Source of the DNA: DASYTH01 sp035762905
GTDB taxonomy: Bacteria > Actinomycetota > Actinomycetes > Mycobacteriales > Pseudonocardiaceae
Direction of reading: 5' to 3'
Assembly: GCF_035762905.1 (NCBI RefSeq)
Contig: NZ_DASUCC010000085.1
Location: 1 to 51,092, forward strand
DNA length: 51,092 nt
Under the pieces are notes generated by a model that had not been told where the DNA came from, made no database searches, and saw nothing but the letters and a program-made list of their open reading frames with translations. The position numbers and the translations under genes are program-made. This document shows positions 25,311 to 33,016 of this stretch, one piece after another; the first letter of the stretch is position 1; every line of letters begins with the position of its first letter.

Positions 25311-25724
25311 ATGCGGATTTCTGAGGCGACGGCACCGGCCCCCGGATGGCTCCGGGAGCTGGCCGACGCCCGGTCGAGCTACCAGGAATCGTTCGGCTGG
25401 CCGGTGTCCGTGCAGGTCGGCGCGCGTCATCTGGTCGTCGCGCTCGGCCGGGTGCTGAACGCGGTGAGCATGCCGGCCGGCCTGGGCGCCCGGGTCCTTG
25501 ACCGGCTGACCGGCCCGGTGCCCATTTTCGCCAGCCCGGACGGAACCCGGTGGACATTTCTGGTCGGCCCCGGCACGCCGGCGAATTCGACCATTTCCGG
25601 AGACGTGGAATTGGCGCCGCCAGGCAGCCACGTCGCCATTCCGGTGAACCCCTCCGAGCGCTGGGTCGAGCCGCCGCGCCGCGCGCTGCCGCCGGCCCGG
25701 TCGGTGCTCGCCCTGGTCTACTGA
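25311..25724 (+). CDS. Hypothetical protein
   Basis: 137 residues with no recognised domain. The N-terminus is probably helical (APGWLRELADARSSYQESFGW). A hydrophobic core follows (VSVQVGARHLVVALGRVLNAVSM) and then a short beta-rich part (FLVGPGTPANST). The upstream 70 bases are unusually A/T-rich for this genome and contain the CRP-like palindrome. The gene overlaps by 7 bases at its 3' end with the convergent AlkZ-like gene. I make no functional claim. Confidence 0.65.
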   Translation: MRISEATAPAPGWLRELADARSSYQESFGWPVSVQVGARHLVVALGRVLNAVSMPAGLGARVLDRLTGPVPIFASPDGTRWTFLVGPGTPANSTISGDVELAPPGSHVAIPVNPSERWVEPPRRALPPARSVLALVY

Positions 25725-26815
25725 GCGAACCGGACCTCGGGCGCGTCGCCGGGCGCGGCGAACGCCAGCAACCGGGCACCCTCCTCGGCCACCGCCGCGC
25801 CGTCCGCGCCGGACAGCGGGTCGAACGGCCGGACGGCCAGCGTCGCCGTGCCGCCCGCGCGGGTGATCCGCCATTCGCCCCGGGTGACGCCGTCGACCAG
25901 CAGCAGGCTCGGCATGACGTTGCGCTCCCGGTAGCCCTGCTGGTGGACCGCCGGGGTGACCACCCGGCTCCGGTCGGCGTGCGAGAGCAGCAGGTTGTCG
26001 TAGTCGTAGAGAAACCGCGGCGGGGCCGGGGTGTCCGGGTCGGGCCGCGGCGCGCCCGGCAGGTCGAACAGCTCCCGGCCGCCCTCGTCCCGGAAGGTCA
26101 CCAGGCCGGAACGCAGCCGGTCGAACACCTCGGCCAGCCGGGTCAGGCCGGACCAGGTCTGCGCGTCCAGCACGCTGGCCGGGCCGAACGCGGCCAGGTA
26201 GCGCAGCACCAGCTCGTCGATGGACGGCGTCGGGTCGACGCCGCGACCCAGCCAGTGCTCCACGGTGGTATGCGCCGGCCGGCCGCTGCGCCCCCAGACC
26301 CCGCGCGGCGGCACCTGGACCAGCGGCACCCGGGCCCGGACCGCCTGCGCCAGCGAGTCCGGGTCGCGGTCCGGCCACCGCTGGGCGAGCGCCCGGCCCA
26401 GCTCGCGGAAGATCATCGGCCGGTCCTCGAGCAGCGCCCGGGCGGCGGTGTCGACCGCGTCCGCGTCCAGACCGACCAGGTTGCGGCCGAAGTTGCTCGC
26501 CATGCTGCGCTCGATCACCGGCTGCACCAGCGGGCGCATCGCCAGGCAGTCCCGGGCGGTGACCAGGTGGATGGTCGAGCGCATCAGCGCCATCCGCACC
26601 ACCTTCCGCTCGGTGAGCAGCGCGCCGAGCGCGTCCGGGTCGAACCCGGTCAGCCGGCACCACAGGCCGTGGTACCAGGTGTGCGGGGTCTGCGCCTGCA
26701 GCCCGGCCAGGTGCTCGATCGCCTCGAGCAGCGGCATCGCCGTGCGGCGCAGCAGCAGCTGGCGGTCCAGCGTGGCCCGGTTGAGCGCCCGCGGGAGCAA
26801 CGTGGCCGGTGACAT
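25718..26815 (-). CDS. Winged-helix (HTH_42) AlkZ/YcaQ-like protein
   Basis: 365 residues of tandem winged helices related to AlkZ DNA glycosylases. The LAGLQAQTPHTWYHGLW segment has the QxQ motif (Gln40, Gln42) that AlkZ enzymes use to open interstrand crosslinks or alkylated bases. In Streptomyces AlkZ protects the producer against its own DNA-crosslinking agent; no such biosynthetic genes are visible here, so it may be a general repair enzyme. A ggag site lies five or six bases before ATG 26815. It is convergent with the small gene at 25311 and divergent from the LLM oxidoreductase. Confidence 0.85.
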   Translation of the reverse strand: MSPATLLPRALNRATLDRQLLLRRTAMPLLEAIEHLAGLQAQTPHTWYHGLWCRLTGFDPDALGALLTERKVVRMALMRSTIHLVTARDCLAMRPLVQPVIERSMASNFGRNLVGLDADAVDTAARALLEDRPMIFRELGRALAQRWPDRDPDSLAQAVRARVPLVQVPPRGVWGRSGRPAHTTVEHWLGRGVDPTPSIDELVLRYLAAFGPASVLDAQTWSGLTRLAEVFDRLRSGLVTFRDEGGRELFDLPGAPRPDPDTPAPPRFLYDYDNLLLSHADRSRVVTPAVHQQGYRERNVMPSLLLVDGVTRGEWRITRAGGTATLAVRPFDPLSGADGAAVAEEGARLLAFAAPGDAPEVRFAQ

Positions 26816-26895
26816 CCGATCTCCGTTCCAGCGGTCATGCGGCCCGGTGGGTCGACAATGGCAGCAGGGTTACCGAACGACGAAGGGTGGCGCCC

Positions 26896-27900
26896 GTGCG
26901 GCCCGAGGTCTACCTGCTGATTCTCGGTGATCACCTGCCGGACCCACGGACCGGGCTGGCGGTCAGCGAGGCCGAGCGGCTGCGCGCCATGGTCGAGCAG
27001 GCGATCGTCGCCGAGGAGGCCGGGTTCACCGGCGTGGCGATCGGTGAGCACCACTTCACCCGCTACATCGTCTCCGCGCCGGAGCTGGTGCTGGCCGCGA
27101 TCGCCGCGCGGACCAGCACGCTGCGGCTGTCCACCGGGGTGACGCTGCTGGCGCACCGCGACCCGGTGCTGGTCGCCGAGGAACTGGCCACGCTCGACGT
27201 GCTCTCCGGCGGCCGGGCCGAGCTGATCGTGGCGCGGGGCGTGTCCCAGGAGACCGACGCCGCGTTCGGAATCGGCCAGGGCCAGCTGCGCGCCCGGTTC
27301 GACGAGCACCTGCGCCTGCTGCTGTTGTTGCTGGAGAAGCCGGACGTGACCTGGAACGGGCGGTTCCGCGGCCCGCTGGCGGCGGTGACCACCACGCCGC
27401 GCCCGGTCCAGACGCCCCGGCCGACGGTGTGGATCGGCAGCGGCTCGGCGGCGTCGGCCGACCTGGCCGTGGAGCTGGGCCTGCCGCTGATGCTGCCGAG
27501 CACGCTGCGCGACCCGGTGGCGCACCTGCCGGTGGTCAGCCGCTACCGCGAGCGGATCCGCTCCGCGGACGCCCGGGTGGCGCTGCCCAGCCACGTGTTC
27601 GTCGCGCAGTCGACCGCCGAGGCGCACACCCGATGGCGGCCGTACCTGGCCTCCTACGCGTCGTTCGCCGACGAGTGGCGGGGCGACGGCACCCGGCTGG
27701 ACATCGACAAGCTGCTGGCCGGCGCGGCGGTGTGCGGCGATCCCGAGCAGGTGGCGGGCCGGCTCAACCAGCTCGCCACCCTGCTCGGGTTGGACGCGCA
27801 CCTGGTGATCGTCGACATCGGCGGGCTGGCCCAGCCGGATGTGCTGGCCGTGATCCGGCTGTTCGGCACCGAGGTGATCCCGCGACTCAGTGCACCGTGA
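26896..27900 (+). CDS. LLM-class flavin-dependent oxidoreductase
   Basis: 334 residues in a luciferase-like (LLM) TIM barrel. Features are FTGVAIGEHHFT (residues about 48-59), LSTGVTLLAHRDP, LDVLSGGRAELIVARG and PTVWIGSGSAASADLA, the last of which binds flavin phosphate. F420 or FMN is the likely cofactor. GTG at 26896 follows a gaaggg site; GTG at 26887 is also possible. It overlaps the convergent MFS gene by 14 bases. Confidence 0.87.
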   Translation: MRPEVYLLILGDHLPDPRTGLAVSEAERLRAMVEQAIVAEEAGFTGVAIGEHHFTRYIVSAPELVLAAIAARTSTLRLSTGVTLLAHRDPVLVAEELATLDVLSGGRAELIVARGVSQETDAAFGIGQGQLRARFDEHLRLLLLLLEKPDVTWNGRFRGPLAAVTTTPRPVQTPRPTVWIGSGSAASADLAVELGLPLMLPSTLRDPVAHLPVVSRYRERIRSADARVALPSHVFVAQSTAEAHTRWRPYLASYASFADEWRGDGTRLDIDKLLAGAAVCGDPEQVAGRLNQLATLLGLDAHLVIVDIGGLAQPDVLAVIRLFGTEVIPRLSAP

Positions 27901-29335
27901 CCGGGTCCCGGTCGGCGTCCGGCTCGGCCGCGGACCGCAGCACGGTGACCGCGAGTCCGAGGGCCAGCGCCACCAGCACCGCGCCGATGCCGAACGCCAG
28001 GCGGAACCCGCTGGTCAGCGCGTCCGGCTCGGCCACCCCGGCGGCCCGCAGGTCGGCCGTGCGGGCGGTGGACAGCGTGGCCAGCACGGCGAGCCCGAGC
28101 GCGCCGCCGACCTGCGCGGTCGTGTTGACCAGCCCGGAGGCGAGCCCGGCGTCGCTTTCGGTGGCACCGGACATGGCCAGCGTCATCATGCTCGGGAAGG
28201 CGAGCCCGGCGCCGATGCCCATCAGCAGCACCGAGGGCAGCACGTCGGCCAGGTAGCCGCCGTCCACCGGCGCCCGGGTGAACAGCGCAAGGCCGGCCAG
28301 GACCAGCGTCAGGCCGGGCAGCAGCACCCGGCGGGCGCCGAACCGGGTGATCAGCCGGGCGGACAGGCCCACCGACAGACCGCCGATGGCCAGCGCCGTC
28401 GGCAGGAAGCCAAGCCCGATCTCCAGCGCGTCGTAGCCGAGCACCTGCTGCATGTAGAGCGTGCCGAGGAAGAACATGCCGAACATGCCGGCCACCATGA
28501 GAATCTGGATCGCGTTCGCCCCGGTCACGTTGCGGGAGCGGAACACCCGCAGGGGCAGCAGCGGGTTGGCCGCGGTGCGCTGCCGGGCGACGAACGCGGC
28601 GAGCAGCGCGGCGGCGATCGGGCCGAGGATCAGCGTGTGGGCCGAGTCCCAGCCGTACTCCTCGGTCTTGACGATCGTGTAGACGCCGAGCATCAGCGCG
28701 GCGGTGACCAGTCCGGCGCCGGTCACGTCGGCCCCGGCGCCGAAGCCGATCCCGTGGTCGGCCCGGACCAGGCGGGCGGTCAGCAGCGCGGCGCCGATGC
28801 CGATCGGGATGTTGACGAAGAAGATCCAGTGCCAGTTGAGCGCCTGGGTGAGCACGCCGCCGGCCAGCAGGCCGATCGAGGCGCCGGCCGCGGCGACGAA
28901 GCTGAACACGCCGATCGCCCTGGCCTGCTCGTCCCGCTCGGGGAACATGGTCACGATCATGCCCAGGGTCACGGCGGTGGCCATGGCGCCGCCGACGCCC
29001 TGCAGGAACCGGGCGCCGATGAGCATCTCCGGGGTGACCGCCGCCCCGCACAGCGCGGAGGCCACGGTGAACACGCCGAGCCCGGTGAGGAACATGCGTT
29101 TGCGCCCGATCAGGTCACCGACCCGGCCGGCCAGTAGTAACAGGCCGCCGAAGGCGATCAGGTAGGCGTTGACCACCCAGGCCAGGCTGGTCTGGGTGAA
29201 GCCGAGGTCGTCCCGGATGGCCGGCAGCGCCACGTTCACGATGGTCATGTCGAGAACGATCATGAGCATGCCGAGGCACAGCACGAGCAGCGCGAGCCAC
29301 CGGGCGTCCCGGTGCGGTTGGACTGTCGCAGACAC
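27887..29335 (-). CDS. MFS efflux transporter, DHA2 family (first)
   Basis: 482 residues with about 14 hydrophobic helices, as in the EmrB/QacA family. It has motif D1 at the start (LDMTIVNVALP), motif A (GRVGDLIGRKR) in the second loop and motif C in helix 5. GTG at 29335 has a ggaggg site, but that site sits in a hairpin (29344-29367), so expression may be controlled at translation. A MarR gene lies directly upstream, a common pair in which the regulator controls the pump. Drug or toxin export is likely. Confidence 0.9.
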   Translation of the reverse strand: MSATVQPHRDARWLALLVLCLGMLMIVLDMTIVNVALPAIRDDLGFTQTSLAWVVNAYLIAFGGLLLLAGRVGDLIGRKRMFLTGLGVFTVASALCGAAVTPEMLIGARFLQGVGGAMATAVTLGMIVTMFPERDEQARAIGVFSFVAAAGASIGLLAGGVLTQALNWHWIFFVNIPIGIGAALLTARLVRADHGIGFGAGADVTGAGLVTAALMLGVYTIVKTEEYGWDSAHTLILGPIAAALLAAFVARQRTAANPLLPLRVFRSRNVTGANAIQILMVAGMFGMFFLGTLYMQQVLGYDALEIGLGFLPTALAIGGLSVGLSARLITRFGARRVLLPGLTLVLAGLALFTRAPVDGGYLADVLPSVLLMGIGAGLAFPSMMTLAMSGATESDAGLASGLVNTTAQVGGALGLAVLATLSTARTADLRAAGVAEPDALTSGFRLAFGIGAVLVALALGLAVTVLRSAAEPDADRDPVTVH

Positions 29336-29343
29336 GAAATCCC

Positions 29344-29367
29344 CTCCTGGTCCTTGCGTTCCAGGAG
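29344..29367 (-). promoter_or_regulatory. Hairpin masking the ribosome site of the DHA2 efflux gene
   Basis: CTCCTGG and CCAGGAG form a 7-base-pair stem with a 10-base loop immediately upstream of the GTG start at 29335. On the mRNA strand the 3' arm ends in the purines of the ribosome site (ccaggagggg). A folded mRNA would reduce ribosome access; a MarR-type regulator could also bind the DNA. Confidence 0.5.
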
Positions 29368-29396
29368 CGACCGTAGCAGATAGTTTCGTTTCAGAC

Positions 29397-29420
29397 GATC
29401 TATTAACGGACGATTAGATC
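29397..29420. promoter_or_regulatory. Possible MarR operator
   Basis: GATCTA and TAGATC arms (6 bases each) are separated by 12 bases in A/T-rich DNA between the MarR stop and the efflux start. A nearby GACGAT motif is repeated in direct orientation (29395 and 29409). The length fits MarR operators, but the exact site is unproven. Confidence 0.35.
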
Positions 29421-29893
29421 CGGCGTCTCACTGGGCGGTCACACTGGACCGGGGTTGACAACCGGTCGCCGACCAGTCTGGTCAGCCCGCCGACGAACCC
29501 GTCGCGCTCCCTGGCCGGCAGCGTGTCCAACACGTCGGCGTAGATGCGGTCGACCAGCTTTCGCCCGTCCCGCACGGTTTTCGCGCCGGCCGCGGTCACC
29601 GCGACGATCCGGGCCCTGCGGTCGGTCGCCGAGGGCCGCCGCTCGGCCAACCCCGCCCGCTCCAACTCGTCGAGCGTGACCACCATCGTGGTCTTGTCCA
29701 TCCCGCACAGCTCGGCAAGCCGGATCTGCGTCAGCTCCCCACCCTCCAACGCCTTGCACAGCACGCAGTAGTGCCGCTGGCTGACCCCCAACTCCTCCAG
29801 CGCCGCGGTAAGCTCGGTCATCAGCACATGACTGGCCTGCGCCAGCAGGAACATCAGATCGACCCCAACCTCACCCCGCACCCGCGTACCCAT
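29414..29893 (-). CDS. MarR-family transcription regulator (first)
   Basis: 159 residues with a dimerisation N-terminus and winged helix-turn-helix (about 40-105). Motifs are LTQIRLAELCGMDKTTMVVTLDELERAGLAERR, cut here to TQIRLAEL and KTTMVVTLDELE, and a beta wing (ATDRRARIVAVT). It lies 78 bases upstream of the efflux gene on the same strand and is the likely repressor. A possible operator lies at 29397-29420. A later start within the leader (residue 14) also fits. Confidence 0.88.
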   Translation of the reverse strand: MGTRVRGEVGVDLMFLLAQASHVLMTELTAALEELGVSQRHYCVLCKALEGGELTQIRLAELCGMDKTTMVVTLDELERAGLAERRPSATDRRARIVAVTAAGAKTVRDGRKLVDRIYADVLDTLPARERDGFVGGLTRLVGDRLSTPVQCDRPVRRRI

Positions 29894-30232
29894 CCCACCA
29901 GCCTACCAGTCCGTCCGCAACGGGATTATCTACTGACCGGACGGGTTGCCCGAGCAGTTGTCGATCCTGATTCGCACGGCATCGCTCCGCCGACCACCGG
30001 ACTGCGCACCGCCGCGGCCAGCACCTAAGTCCTGGGCTCGGGTGCTCTTGATCTTCGCCCGGTAGTCGTCGCAGGCCGTCATATGGACCTACAAACAGCC
30101 GGGCATCGGTGCCAGCAGCCCAAACTCCGTTCCCGACGCTGACATCGCGTGCGTCAACTGAACAACATACGAAGCCCTTGGTTGAATCCCCTGGCCTACA
30201 GTCCCTCACCCACCAACGCATCCACGCGGGGA
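29894..30232. other. Region without a supported gene
   Basis: A 339-base stretch between the MarR gene and the flavoprotein gene. The bases are less GC-biased than the neighbouring genes. The only start-to-stop frames are short or overlap in conflicting strands: a 50-codon one on the minus strand (30082 down to 29930) and a 116-codon minus frame. Neither has homology I recognise. No tRNA or terminator stem is evident. Confidence 0.4.
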
Positions 30233-30748
30233 TTAAAACAGCTCACTGATGGGCTGCCAGTTAAAGGGAAGCTCGATTCGCTGCGGCCGAATAGCCTCAT
30301 TCGGCAACACGGTCACGCCCCAATCGCTCAGGGTTCGCAGGTTCCGCTCGAACACCGGATGTGCCGCCAAGGGGGGTTTTGCATAGGGTGCGACCACTAT
30401 TGGCAGCTCGAGTCCAATTGCCTCATTGAGCAACCCCAGCGCGAACGTGTCACTAATGCCCGCAACCCACTTATTGATCGTATTGAATGTTGCGGGCACC
30501 ACTGCTATGGCGTCCGCCGGCGGCAAGACATCGGGATCATCGGGTCGTTTGTAGTCGTGTCGCACCGGGTAGCCGGTCTGCTCGGCAAGCGCGGAGTCAT
30601 CGATCCAGGTAGTGGCGCGTGGCGTGGCAATCACACAGACAGCACAGCCTTGTTCGTGCAACAACTCCACCAACTCGCTGATGGCTTGGGCCGGTGGTGC
30701 GGCGCAGACGACGAGGTATAACACGCGCTTCGGCTGTGACGCGGTCAC
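30233..30748 (-). CDS. EpiD/PPCDC-like flavoprotein
   Basis: 171 residues of the flavin-containing cysteine decarboxylase family (EpiD, PPCDC, MrsD). The substrate/flavin motif PATFNTINKWVAGISD (residues 85-100) corresponds to PASANTxAK in PPCDC. A later APYAKPPLAAHPVFERNL element is the usual PxxNxxM...HP region, with the Met replaced. His64 (YPVRHDYKRP) could be the active-site base. It begins with a GTGA overlap with the XRE gene, so it is translated with it. The housekeeping coenzyme-A enzyme is usually a CoaBC fusion, so this is probably a pathway-specific decarboxylase or a flavin sensor. Confidence 0.8.
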   Translation of the reverse strand: MTASQPKRVLYLVVCAAPPAQAISELVELLHEQGCAVCVIATPRATTWIDDSALAEQTGYPVRHDYKRPDDPDVLPPADAIAVVPATFNTINKWVAGISDTFALGLLNEAIGLELPIVVAPYAKPPLAAHPVFERNLRTLSDWGVTVLPNEAIRPQRIELPFNWQPISELF

Positions 30749-32094
30749 TGGAACACTCCGGCCCTGGCTGCCAGTGCGCGCAGGCCAGGGGTGGCACTCT
30801 TGCGCTCGCGAGCCAGCAAGGTGCTCAACAAGGCCCGAGCGTTGGCGTTGCGCGAAACGGCTTGCTTGGCGACACGCTCGGCTTCCAGCAGGTGAAGTAC
30901 GGCCAAGCCGTCGTCACCTTGTCCAACCGACGCCCAACCTAGTTCGAGATGAACTTGTGAACGCCGACCAAGCAATCCGGCCGGCAACACCTCAGTGTCG
31001 ATGCGTTCACCAATTTGCAAAGCCGTACGCCAATCGCCGAGTGTCACCTGTACGGCAAGTTCATGAATGGCGACGTTCGTCGGGCCGAAGGCTGTCCACA
31101 GCCAGTTGCCGTCTTGTCGTAGCCGTTCCGCCAGCAAGGCGCCGGCTCGCAAATACTTCTTGGCGGTGTGCGCATCACCGCGGCGAGCCGCCATAATTGC
31201 GAGCAACAACAAAAGGGCGCCCTGCGCCGCCAGGATTTCCTCAATGTCCGACCGGGCAGAGTTGGCGTTGCTGGCGACAAGGTCGGCGGCCCGGGCGGCG
31301 GTTTGCTCAGCCTCGGCGAGGCGACCACCTCCCAGCAACGCGCACGCTACCTGATAGTTGGCAATACCAATCAGTCCGGATCGGTCGGTTTCCGAAGCAA
31401 GCCGCAGACTTCGGTCAGCGACCACCCATGCCAGGCTGCTGTCTCCCACCTTGGTTGCCAACTTCGCGGCGACGAGATAGGCGGCAGCTTTTGTCTGTGC
31501 GGGAACGGTAGTGCTGATCGGTGCGGCTTCGATGCGATCAATAATCTGCGGCAGCATCCGAGCGGCACCCGCATAGTCCGCCCGTTGGTACAACCGGTGG
31601 GCTTGCATCGCGCCCGCCGCAAGCTGGGCGGCAGTTGGCGCGGCACCACCATGTGAAGAGGACTCAAGCTCACGTTGATGACCAAGCAGTGCACCACGAA
31701 GCCGCTCCAGTTCGGGCATGTCGACGCGCCCGATGTCGCCCCCACGCCCCTGACCATGATGAGAACCGGGTTGGCCCCTCAATTCGGCAGCCTTGGCTCG
31801 GACAGTGGCAAGGCGCTGGCCACGCTCACGCTGTTCGTACTCAGCTTTGGCGGCCGCTAGCTCCAAGTAAGCCGTGACAAGCACTCCACCGGCCGCACAG
31901 GCGGAATCAACGGTCCGCCAGAAGCGCTCCTCCGCTCGAGCCCGACCCTTCTCGATATGAACCATGGTGGTGCGATCACAGATCGCTAGCTTGCCGAGTT
32001 GACCCTGGGTCAGCCCGGCAGCTTGCCGGAACGTGGCGAGCTGTGCGCCGAGTGAACGGCGCAGCTCGGCGATGGCTTCCGGCTCCCTGGCCAT
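30745..32094 (-). CDS. XRE regulator with TPR-like sensor domain
   Basis: 449 residues. An XRE-type HTH (about 12-70; LTQGQLGKLAICDRTTMVHIEKG) is followed by a charged linker. A long alpha-helical repeat region of TPR type (about 150-440) follows, such as QRADYAGAARMLPQII and DAHTAKKYLRAGALLAERL. Such proteins bind a small peptide or ligand with the TPRs and control the next gene. The ATG at 32094 has an aggtgg site eight bases upstream; GTG 32106 is in frame but has no site. It is coupled with the flavoprotein gene by a four-base overlap. The base composition is lower in GC than most of the window. Confidence 0.8.
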   Translation of the reverse strand: MAREPEAIAELRRSLGAQLATFRQAAGLTQGQLGKLAICDRTTMVHIEKGRARAEERFWRTVDSACAAGGVLVTAYLELAAAKAEYEQRERGQRLATVRAKAAELRGQPGSHHGQGRGGDIGRVDMPELERLRGALLGHQRELESSSHGGAAPTAAQLAAGAMQAHRLYQRADYAGAARMLPQIIDRIEAAPISTTVPAQTKAAAYLVAAKLATKVGDSSLAWVVADRSLRLASETDRSGLIGIANYQVACALLGGGRLAEAEQTAARAADLVASNANSARSDIEEILAAQGALLLLLAIMAARRGDAHTAKKYLRAGALLAERLRQDGNWLWTAFGPTNVAIHELAVQVTLGDWRTALQIGERIDTEVLPAGLLGRRSQVHLELGWASVGQGDDGLAVLHLLEAERVAKQAVSRNANARALLSTLLARERKSATPGLRALAARAGVFQ

Positions 32095-32338
32095 GTCGTC
32101 GTCCACCTGGTCAGTGTCGGTCCGTCAGCTAAGGCAACGAGCATAACCGCAGGTGACGACCGGTGTGGCAACAGTCGGCACAGGATAACGCACAGCGTGC
32201 ATTCACTGTTTTGGTGATCTCAGGCACCCACGACAACGACAGCGAAAGTACGGCCCCGCAGATGAACAGTCTCCGCCCGACCATCGCCGACGACATCACG
32301 CTGCGGCTTATCCGGACGCGGACTTCGGCCCGTGAGCC

Positions 32339-32698
32339 ATGGACGCGGTGTCGGTAGCCCTGACGCTCATGGTGCCGCTAGCCATCGGGCTGGTGGTGGC
32401 CGGGTCGTTCTTGATCATTAACACCCGACAGCACCGGAGACTGCACGCGATGCGGCACCACGCCAGAGATGAACAGAGCAATGGTGGACGCATCGAGGAC
32501 TACCACCGGCCCGGCCACCTGTTCCGTGGCCAGGGCGAGGCCATCACCGTGGCCGAACTGCTCCAGGACGCCATCGAGCGCGGCGAGGGCATCCGGCTCA
32601 ACTGGCCGACGGACGACCTGTACGCCAGTCCGATACGGGCGGATGAGCAGGGACAGTTTCCGACGGTGATACTGCCGATGGTCAAGGACGAAGCGTGA
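32339..32698 (+). CDS. Small membrane protein, unknown
   Basis: 119 residues. An N-terminal membrane helix (about 6-27) is followed by a charged cytoplasmic part (HRRLHAMRHHARDEQ; GHLFRGQGEAITVAELLQDAIERGEGIRLNWPTDD). It is divergent from the XRE gene with about 240 bases between the starts. The stop is followed directly by two strong hairpins. The function is unknown. Confidence 0.6.
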   Translation: MDAVSVALTLMVPLAIGLVVAGSFLIINTRQHRRLHAMRHHARDEQSNGGRIEDYHRPGHLFRGQGEAITVAELLQDAIERGEGIRLNWPTDDLYASPIRADEQGQFPTVILPMVKDEA

Positions 32699-32720
32699 GG
32701 TCCTCGCCGCCGGATGACCG

Positions 32721-32764
32721 CCCGGCTTCGCCGGGCGCCTGCGGCGCCCGGCGCCGCAGGCGCC
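32721..32764. terminator. Two tandem hairpins after the small membrane protein gene
   Basis: CCCGGC-TTC-GCCGGG (32721-32735) is followed at once by a 13-base-pair GGCGCCTGCGGCG stem with a 5-base loop (32734-32764). There is no U-tract, which is usual for GC-rich actinobacterial terminators. The two stems share two bases, so they are alternatives. Confidence 0.6.
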
Positions 32765-32891
32765 GGGCCGCGCCGAGTGGGTTGACGGTGACACCACCTG
32801 CGGAACGCCGGGCCCAGCCCCGCCAAGGTGACCGACCCGAGCGTTCCGACGCTGCCGGGGACGGCACCCAGGCCCACCCGGCGACCCGGAA

Positions 32892-33000
32892 CCGGGACTC
32901 GTGGGCCCGGAACCGGGAACTCACTGACTGGAGCCGGCGACTCGGTTGCTGGAGCGGGGAACTCGGTTGCTGGAGCCGGGGACTCGGTTGACGGGGACAG
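32892..33000. repeat. Degenerate 21-base tandem repeats
   Basis: Five imperfect copies begin at the ACTC positions 32897, 32919, 32940, 32961 and 32982 (spacing 22, 21, 21, 21). The unit consensus is about ACTCGGTTGCTGGAGCGGGG. In one forward frame it would encode a repeated GAGDSVA-type heptad, but that frame has no ribosome site. Confidence 0.7.
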
Positions 33001-33016
33001 TCAGCCGGGGACTGTC
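32996..33016 (-). terminator. Hairpin at the end of the quinone oxidoreductase gene
   Basis: GACAGTC-AGCCGGG-GACTGTC is a 7-base-pair stem with a 7-base loop that overlaps the stop of the minus-strand oxidoreductase. It is suitable as a terminator; no U-tract follows. Confidence 0.5.

Noticed and set aside
29930..30082. 50-codon minus-strand frame starting MTACDDYRAKIKSTRAQ
   Set aside because: No ribosome site or recognised homology; too short to support as a gene, though it may be a remnant.
30175..30200. Possible tRNA T-arm-like sequence ggttgaatcccc
   Set aside because: No acceptor, D-arm or anticodon arm can be folded around it.
29871..30221. 116-codon minus-strand frame
   Set aside because: Atypical composition with many Trp and Cys and no ribosome site.
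32163..32357. 64-codon plus-strand frame upstream of the small membrane protein gene
   Set aside because: Overlaps the better-supported gene at 32339 and has no recognisable features.
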